From contig JADGHI010000005.1 of the NCBI GenBank assembly GCA_019689515.1, forward strand, positions 1-25,962: a DNA stretch of 25,962 bases. The letters run 5' to 3'. Below, in pieces: positions 9,503 to 17,087 of this stretch. Under the pieces are notes generated by a model. It was not told the origin of the DNA. It worked only from the letters and a program-made list of their open reading frames with translations, and ran no database searches. The position numbers and the translations under genes were made by a program. The first letter of the stretch is position 1, and each line of letters begins with the position of its first letter. The DNA is from Acetobacteraceae bacterium (GTDB lineage Bacteria > Pseudomonadota > Alphaproteobacteria > Acetobacterales > Acetobacteraceae).

Positions 9503-10203
9503 AGGATTTTTCCGTTGCCTACGGCGGCCTGCGCGCGCTGAGCGGCGTGTCGCTCTCGGTCGGCGAGGGGCAGCTCGTCGCCATCGTCGGCCCGAACGGT
9601 GCCGGCAAGTCCACGCTGTTCAAGGCGATCTCGGGCATCGTCCCGCCGGTCTCCGGAAGCATCCGCTTAGACGGACGCGACCTGCTCTCGGTCCCGCCCG
9701 CGCGGCGCCCGCATCTCGGCATCGCCCACGTCCCCGAGGGGCGTCAGGTGTTCAAGACGCTGACGGTGCGCGAGAACATCGAGATGGGCGCCTACACCGA
9801 GGCCGGGCGAGCACGCTTCGCGCAGACGCTGGAGCGCATCCACGAGCTGTTCCCCATCCTGTACGAGCGGGCGGGGCAGCTCGCCGGCACGCTTTCGGGC
9901 GGCGAACAGCAGATGCTGGCGATCGCGCGCGGCCTCGCCTCCGCCCCGCGCCTCCTGATGCTCGACGAACCCTCGATGGGCCTCGCCCCGGCGGTGGCGG
10001 ACATGATCTTCGAGCGCATCTCGCAGATCCATCGGGAGGACGGGCTCACCATACTGCTCGTCGAGCAGCGCGTCGCCGAGGCGCTGGAGCTCTGCGACCG
10101 CGGCTACGTGCTGGAGACCGGGCGCATCGTGCTCGACGGCCCGTTCCAGACGCTGATCAACGATGACCGCGTGCGCCGCGCCTATCTCGGGCTCGGCGAC
10201 TAG
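9490..10203 (+). CDS. livF: ABC transporter ATP-binding protein LivF
   Basis: Second ATPase subunit of the same importer, 237 aa, starting at the ATG at 9490 inside the end of livM-livG. All ATPase motifs are present: Walker A GPNGAGKS (34-41), GRQVFKTLTVRENI around the Q-loop region (84-97), a canonical signature LSGGEQQ (135-141) and Walker B LLMLDEP (155-161). The switch position reads VEQR, with Gln where many ABC proteins have His, as is usual for LivF. It therefore has an orthodox signature, unlike its LivG partner. The dimer of the two provides two unequal ATP sites. Stop at 10201-10203, 17 bp before the binding-protein gene. Confidence 0.95.
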   Translation: MLDIEDFSVAYGGLRALSGVSLSVGEGQLVAIVGPNGAGKSTLFKAISGIVPPVSGSIRLDGRDLLSVPPARRPHLGIAHVPEGRQVFKTLTVRENIEMGAYTEAGRARFAQTLERIHELFPILYERAGQLAGTLSGGEQQMLAIARGLASAPRLLMLDEPSMGLAPAVADMIFERISQIHREDGLTILLVEQRVAEALELCDRGYVLETGRIVLDGPFQTLINDDRVRRAYLGLGD

Positions 10204-10220
10204 CAGGGAGGATACCGGCC

Positions 10221-11489
10221 ATGACGACCGACAGCACCACCACCACCGCCACCACTCGCCGGGGCGCCCTTGCGCTTGGCCTCGGCGCCGCGGTGGCGAC
10301 CGCCACCGGCGGCTTCCGCCGCGCGCGGGCGCAGAACCCCTCGGAGGTCAAGGTCGCCATCCTCTCGCCGATGTCCGGCCCCTGGGCGCGGCAGGGCATT
10401 CTGGCGCGCATGGGCGGCGAGCTGGCGGTGGACGAGGTCAACAGCGCGGGCGGCATCCGCTCCCTCGGCGGAGCGAAGGTGAAGCTCGTCATCTATGACG
10501 CCGGCGAGAACGCGGAGCGGGCGAAGAACGCCGCGCAGCGCATGATCGCGCAGGAGCCGGACCTCGTCGGCGGCGCGGGTGCCTGGCTCTCCTCCTTCAC
10601 CCTCGCCGTGAGCGAGGTGACGGAGCGGGCGGAACTCCCTTGGCTCACCCTCTCCTACGCGGACTCGATCACGGAGCGCGGCTTCCGCTACATCTTCCAG
10701 TCCTCGCCGACCTCGGCCGCCCAGGCGCGGGCGACTCTGCCGACGATCCTCCAATTGGCGGAACGCGCGACGGGACGGCGGCCGAGGCGGCTCGCCATGA
10801 TCGCGGACAACACCGCTGCGCCGCAGGGCATCGTCAAGCCGATCCGCGAGGGCGAGGCGCAGAAGTACGGCCTCACCATCGTGGTGGACGAAACCTTCAC
10901 CCCGCCGCTCTCCGACGCGACGCCGCTGATCCAGCGCGTGCGCAGCGCGCGGCCCGATTTCCTGCTGCTGCTCTCGACCGCCGTCCCCGACGACAAGCTG
11001 CTGGTCGAGAAGCTGAACGAGTACGGCCTCGGCCAGGGGCGGCTGCCGACGATCGGCAATGGCGGGCACTGGGGCGCCCCGGAGCTGGCGCAGGTGACGA
11101 ACCCGCAGATTCTCGAAGGGATGATGTTCACGCTCTCAAACTGGCCCGGCAAGGGCCTGGAGGACCTGAACCGCCGCTTCGTGGAGCGCACGGGCGAGCC
11201 GTGGATGGGCCACGACTCTCTCATCCCCTACGCCAACATCAAGATCCTGTGCGAGGCGATGGAGCGCGCCGCCTCCGCCGACCGGCGCAAGGTCGCGGAG
11301 GCGATCCGCAGCCTCGACATCCAGAACGAGGGCCCGGCGCTGCTGTTCCCGAGCCGGCGGCTGAAGTACGACGAGCGTGGCCGCCTGATGCACGCCGAGA
11401 TGGTGACCTGCCAGTGGCGCGGCGGCGTCCCGCAGGTGGTCTTCCCGGAGTCGATTGCGACGATGCAGGCCCTCTGGCCGCGGAGCTGA
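10221..11489 (+). CDS. Periplasmic substrate-binding protein of the Liv-type ABC transporter (LivK-like)
   Basis: Ligand receptor of 422 aa, Peripla_BP_6 type. The ATG at 10221 follows GGGAGGA at 10206-10212. The Thr-rich N-terminus leads into a Tat-like signal, TTRRGALALGLGAA, with probable cleavage after A37 (ARA-Q). The mature protein begins VKVAILSPMSGPWARQG and continues with DEVNSAGGI, the standard first lobe of LivK/amide/aromatic receptors. Later segments DFLLLLSTAVPDDKLLVEKLNEYG and HDSLIPYANIKILCEAME fit the second lobe. It lies last in the livH-livMG-livF operon with 17 bp spacing. Likely ligands are aromatic or other carboxylates, judged only from the neighbouring acyl-CoA ligase remnant. 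Export in folded form through Tat would be consistent with the twin arginines. Confidence 0.93.
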   Translation: MTTDSTTTTATTRRGALALGLGAAVATATGGFRRARAQNPSEVKVAILSPMSGPWARQGILARMGGELAVDEVNSAGGIRSLGGAKVKLVIYDAGENAERAKNAAQRMIAQEPDLVGGAGAWLSSFTLAVSEVTERAELPWLTLSYADSITERGFRYIFQSSPTSAAQARATLPTILQLAERATGRRPRRLAMIADNTAAPQGIVKPIREGEAQKYGLTIVVDETFTPPLSDATPLIQRVRSARPDFLLLLSTAVPDDKLLVEKLNEYGLGQGRLPTIGNGGHWGAPELAQVTNPQILEGMMFTLSNWPGKGLEDLNRRFVERTGEPWMGHDSLIPYANIKILCEAMERAASADRRKVAEAIRSLDIQNEGPALLFPSRRLKYDERGRLMHAEMVTCQWRGGVPQVVFPESIATMQALWPRS

Positions 11490-11525
11490 CAGGCGCGACG
11501 GCGGGCGGGCTGGCTGACCGGCGGG

Positions 11526-12391
11526 ATGCGCGCTTTCCGGCGCCCCGCACGGAGCTCGGGGAGGCACCGGTGTGGGACGCGGAGAGGGGCGTGCTCCTCT
11601 TCGTGGACGCATCGGTCGGCGCATGGTCCGCCACGACGCGGCGGGGCGGCTGACGGGAGAGGGGGACTGCCGCGGATCCCCGGCTCCTACGCGCTGCGCC
11701 GCGACGGCGCCGGGCTCCTCATGGCCTGGCGCAACGGCCTTGCGCTGATCGAGCCGGAGGCGGGCCGCTTCGAGGACCTGCCCACCGGCCCGCTCGACTT
11801 CGCGAGGGAGCGCGGTTCAACGACGGGTGCTGCGACCGGCTCGGCCGCTTCTGGGTCGGCACCATGGATCGCGCGCTGCGCGAGCCGGTCGGCGCGCTCT
11901 ACCGCGTCGACCCGGACCTCTCGGTGCACCGCGTGGCCGGCGGCGTCACCCTCTCCAACGGCATCGCGTGGAGCCCGGACGACCGCGTGATGTACCACTG
12001 CGACACAGCGGCCGCAGTGGTGCGCGCCTACGACTTCGACCTCGGTGCGGGCGCGGTGGCGAACCCGCGCGTGCTGATCCGCTTCGGGCCGGGCGAGGGC
12101 CGGCCCGATGGCTGCGCGGTGGATGCCGAGGGCTGCCTCTGGGTCGCCGTGGTGGAGGCCGGCCTGGTGGCGCGCTTCGACGCCGCTGGCCGGCGCGTGC
12201 GCGAGCTGCGCCTCCCCGTCTCCCGCCCGACCAGCCTCTGCTTCGGCGGCGAGGGCCTGCGCACCCTGTTCGTCACCTCCATGCGGCACGGCATGGCGGA
12301 GGACGAACTGGCGCGCGAGCCGCTCGCCGGCGGGATCCTCGCCCTGGATGCCGGCGTCGCCGGCCTGCCGGAGGCGCGCTTCGCGGGGTAG
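11526..12391 (+). pseudogene. SMP-30/gluconolactonase-family gene with three frameshifts
   Basis: Lactonase-type beta-propeller gene whose parts lie in three successive frames. Frame of 11549: TELGEAPVWDAERGVLLFVD. Frame of 11611: IGRRMVRHDAAGRLTGEG. Frame of 11667: LPRIPGSYALRRDG, continuing to about 11810. From 11816 the original frame resumes with FNDGCCDRLGRFWVGTMD and continues to a proper end at 12391. Each break is repaired by adding one base (near 11609, in the G-run 11661-11665, and near 11811-11815), and three losses of one base restore the starting frame. Metal-site residues survive in LGEAP, LSNGIAWSPD and GRPDGCAVD. The true start is uncertain: the ATG at 11526 needs a further shift. 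A C-terminal fragment of 175 aa could be translated from ATG 11864. It follows the Liv operon by about 36 bp. Confidence 0.8.
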
Positions 12392-12401
12392 GCAAACCCG
12401 C

Positions 12402-14987
12402 TCAGATCACCCCTTCCTCCGCGAGCGCGTCCACCTCGCGCCGCGAGTAGCCGAGCAGCTCGCCGAGGATGGCGTGGTTGTCCTCGCCGTAGCAGGGCGC
12501 GCCGCGGTCGATGATGCCCCCCGAATAGGCCGGCGTGGCGGAGAGCTTCATCGGCAGCTCGGTCACCGGCCAGCGGCCGATCTTCGTGCCCGTCACCTCG
12601 GTGAACCATTCCAGCGCGGCAAGCTGCGGGTCGCGGTCGCAGCGGTCCTCGGCGGTCTGGCACACGCCGGCGGGCACGCCGGCCGCCTGCAGCCGCAGCA
12701 TCACCTCATACGCATCGAGTGATCGCGTCCACGCCCCGACGGCCGCATCCAGCGCATCCTGGTTCGCCAGCCGCGCCTCCAGCGTCGCGAAGCGCGGGTC
12801 GGCGCGCCATTCCGGCCGCTCCGCGACGCGGCACAGCGCCGCCCAGGAGGCGTCGTCGAAGCAGGCGATCGCCACCCAGCGGTCCTCGCCGGCGCAGGGA
12901 TAGGCGCCATGCGGCGCCGCCGGCTTGTAGGGCGAGCGGTTGCCGATGCGCTGCCACACCCGCCCGTTCGCCGACCAGTCCAGCACCGTCGAGGCGGTGA
13001 GGAAGATGCCGGACTCGCACTGCGAGGAGTCGATCCACTGCCCCTCGCCGGTGCGGTCGCGGTGGTAGAGCGCGCTGAGGATCGCGAGGCCGAAGCCATA
13101 GGCGCCGATCCAGTCGAGGTAGGAATAGCCCCAGCCCGCCGGCATGGCGGGCTCCGGCAGGCCGGACATATCCGCCGTCCCGGCGAAGGCCGCCGCCACC
13201 GGGCCGACGGTGCGGAAGCGCCCGTAGGTGCCCGTGCCGCCCATGCCCGACTGCTGCACGTAGATGATGTCCGGCCGCAGCGAGCGCAGCACGTCGTAGC
13301 CGAGCCCGAGCCGCTGCAGCACGCCGGGCGAGAAGCCCTCCGCCACCACGTCCGACATCGCGATCAGGCGCTTCGCGATGTCCAGGCCCTTCGGGTGGCG
13401 GATGTTGAGCGACAGCCCGCGCTTGCCGGCGTTCTTGTTGTTGAACTGGCCGCCCATGTCCGGGTCCGTCACGCCGGGCAGCGGCGCGGTCGCCTTCTCG
13501 CGCGCCGCGCGGCCGCCAACCGGGGCCATGGCGGCGAGGCGCGTATCCGGGTTCTCCTTCCACTCGACCTTGATCACCTCCGCACCGAGCGCGGCGAGGA
13601 AGCGCGTGCCGCCAGCGGAGGCGAGGAACCAGGAGAAGTCGAAGATGCGCACGCCCTGCAGCGGGAAGGGCTTGCCGCGCGGCGAGAGGCGCGGCGGCGC
13701 GGCGGGGCGTGGCCGCGCCGGGACGGAGGCTGCCTGGCGCGTCTCAGGCAGCGCATCCAGCACTGCGCGCGTGTCCTCGCCAATCAGCGGCGCGCGGCGG
13801 CCTGTCTGCCACGCCGTCTTGTCGCTCAGCCACTTGCTCACCGGATAGCGGAAGCTACGGCCGAGTTCCGGATGCTCGATGTCGGCGAAGGTGCGGCGCT
13901 TGAGCCAGTGCTCGTCCGTCGCGTTCTCGTGCGGCTTGCGCAGCGGAGCCCAGAGCAGGCCGGCCTCCTGCGCCTCGCGCCAGGGCAGGTTCTCCCAGGT
14001 GTGGGCGCGGATGAAGCGCTGGATGATCTCCAGCACATGCGCCCGCGATTCGTCGTTGGCGCTCGAGCCCGGCACGTTGCGCGCGCGCAGGTCGGCGCCC
14101 TCTGCCGGGCGCTGGAGGTCCGCCTGCATGCCGTAGCGCTCGAGAAAGGGCACCAGGTTGGCCTGGTCTCGCACCGAGACGCCGTAAGCGATGCACCAGC
14201 GCCCGTCCTTGGTGTGGCCGACATTCGGCACCTGGGTCGGATGCTCCACCGCGTGGCGGCAGGTCTGGCGGAACAGCGGCGCGCGGCGCATCACCCAGGA
14301 CATCACGTCGAGCTCGGTGTTCTTCGACACCGCCTCGTGGATCGCGCAGGAGACGTCCTGGCCCTCGCCGGTGTGCAGGCGGTGCATCAGTGCGGCGACG
14401 ATGCCGACGGCGAGCTGCTCGCCCGCGATGTGGTAGGCGTGCCAGAGCTGCGGCGCGATCGGAGGCGTGTCGTATCGCTGGCCGGGAGCGGGGTCGTAGC
14501 CGCAGTTCATCATCACCCCGCCGAGGGCGAGGTGGATCAGGTCGCTCGCCTGGAAGTCCTTCCACGGCCCGGTGTCGCCGAACGGCGTCATGCGCGCGTG
14601 GATCAGGGAAGGGAAGCGCTTCGTGACCTCGCCCGGCGCGAGGCCCAGTTCGCGCGGCAGGGCGCCGCGCGTCGAATCGAGCAGCACGTCGGCTTTGCCG
14701 ATCAGCGCCAGCATCTGGCGCTTCCGAACCTCCGGGTCGGCGTCGAGCACGACGGAATGCTTGCCGCGGTTGTAGGCCCAGAAGTGCAGCGAGCGCTCCG
14801 GGTGCGGCGTGTCATCGAGGAACGGGCCGATGCGCCGGGTCGGGCTGCCCTCCGGCGGCTCGACCTTCACCACCTCCGCTCCGAGGCCGGCGAGGACGAG
14901 GCCGACATACTCGGCGGTCTCGTCCGCCACCTCCACCACGCGGATGCCGGCGAGCACGCCGGGCTTCGCGCCTGTAGTATCAGCCAA
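12402..14987 (-). CDS. Double-length CaiB/BaiF (family III) CoA-transferase
   Basis: Cytoplasmic enzyme that moves CoA between carboxylic acids, 861 aa, made of two tandem family III units rather than one of about 400 aa. The TTG at 14987 is chosen because AGGAGG lies 5 nt upstream; a GTG at 15020 would add 11 residues without a ribosome site. The first unit (about 10-430) begins LAGIRVVEVADETAEYVGLVLAGLGAEVVKVE and keeps the expected catalytic Asp, D149, in ASDLIHLALGG. The second (about 441-861) begins LQGVRIFDFSWFLASAGGTRFLAALGAEVIKVE, but the aligned position falls on Gly595 in RTVGPVAAAF, so its nucleophile seems absent. A Pro/Arg-rich linker joins them. It is last in a run after the thiolase-like and DUF35 genes. 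It ends 10 bp from the convergent SMP-30 gene. Confidence 0.92.
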   Translation of the reverse strand: MADTTGAKPGVLAGIRVVEVADETAEYVGLVLAGLGAEVVKVEPPEGSPTRRIGPFLDDTPHPERSLHFWAYNRGKHSVVLDADPEVRKRQMLALIGKADVLLDSTRGALPRELGLAPGEVTKRFPSLIHARMTPFGDTGPWKDFQASDLIHLALGGVMMNCGYDPAPGQRYDTPPIAPQLWHAYHIAGEQLAVGIVAALMHRLHTGEGQDVSCAIHEAVSKNTELDVMSWVMRRAPLFRQTCRHAVEHPTQVPNVGHTKDGRWCIAYGVSVRDQANLVPFLERYGMQADLQRPAEGADLRARNVPGSSANDESRAHVLEIIQRFIRAHTWENLPWREAQEAGLLWAPLRKPHENATDEHWLKRRTFADIEHPELGRSFRYPVSKWLSDKTAWQTGRRAPLIGEDTRAVLDALPETRQAASVPARPRPAAPPRLSPRGKPFPLQGVRIFDFSWFLASAGGTRFLAALGAEVIKVEWKENPDTRLAAMAPVGGRAAREKATAPLPGVTDPDMGGQFNNKNAGKRGLSLNIRHPKGLDIAKRLIAMSDVVAEGFSPGVLQRLGLGYDVLRSLRPDIIYVQQSGMGGTGTYGRFRTVGPVAAAFAGTADMSGLPEPAMPAGWGYSYLDWIGAYGFGLAILSALYHRDRTGEGQWIDSSQCESGIFLTASTVLDWSANGRVWQRIGNRSPYKPAAPHGAYPCAGEDRWVAIACFDDASWAALCRVAERPEWRADPRFATLEARLANQDALDAAVGAWTRSLDAYEVMLRLQAAGVPAGVCQTAEDRCDRDPQLAALEWFTEVTGTKIGRWPVTELPMKLSATPAYSGGIIDRGAPCYGEDNHAILGELLGYSRREVDALAEEGVI

Positions 14988-14992
14988 TGCAA

Positions 14993-14998
14993 CCTCCT
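14993..14998 (-). promoter_or_regulatory. Ribosome binding site deciding a TTG start
   Basis: On the minus strand AGGAGG is followed by five bases and then TTG (14987-14985), the start used here for the CoA-transferase. The longer frame from GTG 15020 would place this site inside its own coding sequence. Confidence 0.7.
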
Positions 14999-15023
14999 GG
15001 ATGATGCCCGGTGTGCCCACGTG

Positions 15024-15053
15024 GTCTCAGCCTTGCAGGTCTCAGCCTTGCAG
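15024..15053. repeat. 15-bp tandem duplication at the end of the DUF35 gene
   Basis: GTCTCAGCCTTGCAG occurs twice head to tail (15024-15038 and 15039-15053). On the minus strand each copy encodes the final Leu-Gln-Gly and the stop, so the last codons and stop of the DUF35 gene are copied once just beyond the real stop. Confidence 0.9.
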
Positions 15054-15470
15054 CGGACGGAATTTCGGCAGGTTGATCTGGTCCGTCGCGCGCTCGAACA
15101 CGACCTCCAGCGGCGCGCCGATCGGCACGTCCTCGGCCCTGGCGCCGACGAGGTTGCTGATCATCAGCGGACCTTCCTCAAGCTGGACGAGAATCACGGC
15201 GTAGGGAATCTCCGGCGCGAATCCCTCCCAGTAGGCGCGATGGAACCGCACCCAGGAGAGCAGCGTGGCCCGGCCGGAGACCGGCTCCCAGCTCTGGTCC
15301 TTCGACAGGCAGCGCGGGCAGACCGGCGCGCCCGGATAGTGCCGGTGCCCGCAGTCGTCGCAGCGCTGCACGGAGAGGCGGCCGCGGTTGGCGAGGTCCC
15401 AGAAGCCCTTGCTGACCGGATCGATCGTCGGCAGCGGCTTCGCGGCGGCCGGCGTGGTGGTGGCGCTCAT
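15042..15470 (-). CDS. DUF35 zinc-ribbon/OB-fold acyl-CoA-associated protein
   Basis: Small CoA-binding accessory protein of 142 aa (DUF35_N rubredoxin-like zinc ribbon plus OB-fold). The ATG at 15470 is preceded by GGAGGAG at 8 nt. The zinc ribbon is C37-x2-C40...C51-x2-C54 (QRCDDCGHRHYPGAPVCPRC), followed by the OB-fold with GRATLLSWVRFHR, PYAVILVQLEEGPLM and the VPIGAPLEVVFE strand. Such proteins pair with thiolase-fold partners. In steroid side-chain degradation a DUF35 protein is required for the aldolase activity of the thiolase-like Ltp2. Here its gene lies 23 bp after the thiolase-like gene, which supports a complex of the two products. Length is normal for the family. Confidence 0.93.
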   Translation of the reverse strand: MSATTTPAAAKPLPTIDPVSKGFWDLANRGRLSVQRCDDCGHRHYPGAPVCPRCLSKDQSWEPVSGRATLLSWVRFHRAYWEGFAPEIPYAVILVQLEEGPLMISNLVGARAEDVPIGAPLEVVFERATDQINLPKFRPLQG

Positions 15471-15493
15471 CGCGTGTGCTCCTCCGTGGCCGC

Positions 15494-16624
15494 TCAGCCG
15501 GGCGTGTAGATGATGGTGCGGCAGCAGGGCGTGACGGCGGCGAACTGCACCACCTCCGCGCCCGGCACCTGGCGCTCGCCGCACTCGCCGCGGACCTGGC
15601 GCACTGCCTCGACGTTCAGCGCCCAGCCCTGCATGTAGGAGTTGGAGAGGTGCCCGCCATCGGTGTTGGTCGGCAGCTTCCCGCCCAGCTTCAGCGTCCC
15701 GCCCTCGACGAAGGGGCCGGACTCGCCGCGGCCGCAGAAGCCGAGGCCTTCCAGCGCGAACAGCACGGTCGGGCTGAAATTGTCGTAGCACATGAAGGCG
15801 TCCACGTCGCCGGGCCCGACGCCGGCCATGCCGTAGGCCTGCCGTGCCATGTCCTGCGCCTCGTCATACCAGAAGTTCAGGTCGAAATTGGCGATCGAGG
15901 ACTCGGTGTAGGCCTCGCGCGCGCCGAAGCCGGAGATCAGCACGGGGCGCTTGCGCAGGTCGCGCGCGCGCTCCCGCGTCGTCATGATGATGCAGACCGC
16001 GCCGTCGTTGATCAGGCAATAGTCGAGCAGGCGCAGCGGCTCGCAGATCGGGCGCGCGTTCTCGTGGTCCTCGATGGTGATGGGCTTCTTCATCACCGCA
16101 TCAGGGTGGAGGATCGCGTGCTCGCGGAAAGCCACCGACACCTCGGCGAGCTGGCGCGTCGTGGTGCCGTAGAGCGCCATGTGCCGGCGGAACATCATCG
16201 CATGTGCCGCGCCCGGCGAGGTCATGCCCCAGGGATCCCAGAAGCCCGGCGATTCGTCGCCGCCGTAGTTCACGCGCCGCGAGCGGCCGATATTGGTGTA
16301 GATCAGCGCGGCGTAGTCGCAGAGCCCCGCATGCAGCGCCGCGGCCGCCTCGATGATGCCCATCGCCGACATCCGCCCGTGCGGCGGCAGGGTGATGGTC
16401 CAGCGCGGGTTCAGGCCGAGGATCTGGCCCATGCGCGCGTAGTAGGGCACGCGGCAGACGAGCAGCCCGTCGATCTTGTCCCTCTCGATCCCGCAATCGG
16501 CGACGGCGCGGCGGAAGGCCTCGGCACCGAGGCCGTAGTCGTCGGTCTCGGGGAAGCTGCCATAGGCGGTGTTGCCGACGCCGACGATCGCAATCTTGTC
16601 CTTGAGCGCGCGGAAATCGTCCAT
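15494..16624 (-). CDS. Thiolase-fold protein of the SCP2/Ltp type, probably not a classical thiolase
   Basis: Thiolase superfamily protein of 376 aa, with ATG at 16624 just after CGGAG. The start IAIVGVGNTAYGSFPETDD and the segment YDNFSPTVLFALEGLGFC (280-297) place it with SCP-x/lipid-transfer thiolase-like proteins. At the place where thiolases carry the nucleophilic Cys the sequence reads PPHGRMSAMGIIEAA (81-95), with no Cys. The C-terminal active-site block keeps a His in GGHLSNSY (323-330), followed by Tyr. Together with the adjacent DUF35 gene this resembles the Ltp2-type retro-aldolases that split beta-hydroxyacyl-CoA thioesters rather than beta-ketoacyl-CoA. The gene is preceded by a 21-codon leader ORF ending 5 nt before its start. 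Function is inferred from motif and context; an inactive thiolase homologue is the alternative. Confidence 0.88.
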   Translation of the reverse strand: MDDFRALKDKIAIVGVGNTAYGSFPETDDYGLGAEAFRRAVADCGIERDKIDGLLVCRVPYYARMGQILGLNPRWTITLPPHGRMSAMGIIEAAAALHAGLCDYAALIYTNIGRSRRVNYGGDESPGFWDPWGMTSPGAAHAMMFRRHMALYGTTTRQLAEVSVAFREHAILHPDAVMKKPITIEDHENARPICEPLRLLDYCLINDGAVCIIMTTRERARDLRKRPVLISGFGAREAYTESSIANFDLNFWYDEAQDMARQAYGMAGVGPGDVDAFMCYDNFSPTVLFALEGLGFCGRGESGPFVEGGTLKLGGKLPTNTDGGHLSNSYMQGWALNVEAVRQVRGECGERQVPGAEVVQFAAVTPCCRTIIYTPG

Positions 16625-16629
16625 CTCCG

Positions 16630-16695
16630 TCAGGCCTTCCCGGTCCGGGCACGTCCGCCTGTGGGTCTGGGGACGGATGGCCGTCGATCGAACAT
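16630..16695 (-). CDS. Possible 21-codon leader ORF ahead of the thiolase-like gene
   Basis: On the minus strand an ATG at 16695 follows a very strong GCAGGAGGAG site at 5 nt spacing and opens a short frame encoding MFDRRPSVPRPTGGRARTGK plus Ala and TGA. The stop ends 5 nt before the ATG of the thiolase-like gene. The peptide resembles nothing known; it is basic and Pro/Arg-rich. The layout suggests translational coupling or a leader peptide that controls the operon. It may also be the remnant of an older start region. No experimental or comparative support was available. Confidence 0.4.
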   Translation of the reverse strand: MFDRRPSVPRPTGGRARTGKA

Positions 16696-17063
16696 GGCTG
16701 CTCCTCCTGCGCGGACGCTGCCGCTTTTCGGCCGTCCGCTTGCTTTGTTGCGCCTCCGGTGCGGCGTGCCCGGTTGGCTCCGTGCCGAAGCTTAGACTCG
16801 GTCCCGGCGGCGGCGAACCCCCCTCCGCATCCTTCGGCGAGTTCCGCTGTCTGCTGGCAGCGCCACGCGCTCCAATTCCGGTAAGGCGGATCGAGAGAGC
16901 TGGGTGCACGCAGCGGGGCCATCCGCGCATATCCGGCGCAACCGCATTCCATGAAGTGCCATGCGCGCGGTCCGAAGGGCAGCCGGCGGCCATGCCGCCG
17001 TCAGGCTGGCGACGTGACGGCTTCCTTCATCGCCGCCGGCCGGGCGATATAGGAGGGCGACCA
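16696..17063. other. Divergent intergenic region between the thiolase-like operon and tctC
   Basis: About 370 bp with no recognisable gene; open frames on both strands look like GC-driven noise. It must hold the start regions of two divergent transcription units. A perfect short hairpin, CGGCGGC-CAT-GCCGCCG, lies at 16984-17000. No convincing -35/-10 pair or operator was found. Confidence 0.45.
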
Positions 17064-17087
17064 ATGGAAAACGGAGGAAGCGCATGA
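17064..17087 (+). CDS. Possible 7-codon mini-ORF overlapping the tctC start
   Basis: An ATG at 17064, six bases after AGGAGGG (17051-17057), opens the frame MENGGSA whose TGA overlaps the ATG of tctC (ATGA at 17084-17087). The Gly codons of the mini-ORF themselves form the GGAGGAAG ribosome site of tctC. It may be a coupling device or chance. Confidence 0.3.
   Translation: MENGGSA

Noticed and set aside
12909..15509. 866-codon plus-strand open frame opposite the CoA-transferase
   Set aside because: Antisense shadow; translation is low-complexity Arg/His/Ala-rich without motifs.
16792..17085. 97-codon minus-strand frame in the divergent intergenic region
   Set aside because: No ribosome site, no family match, and it overlaps the tctC start region.
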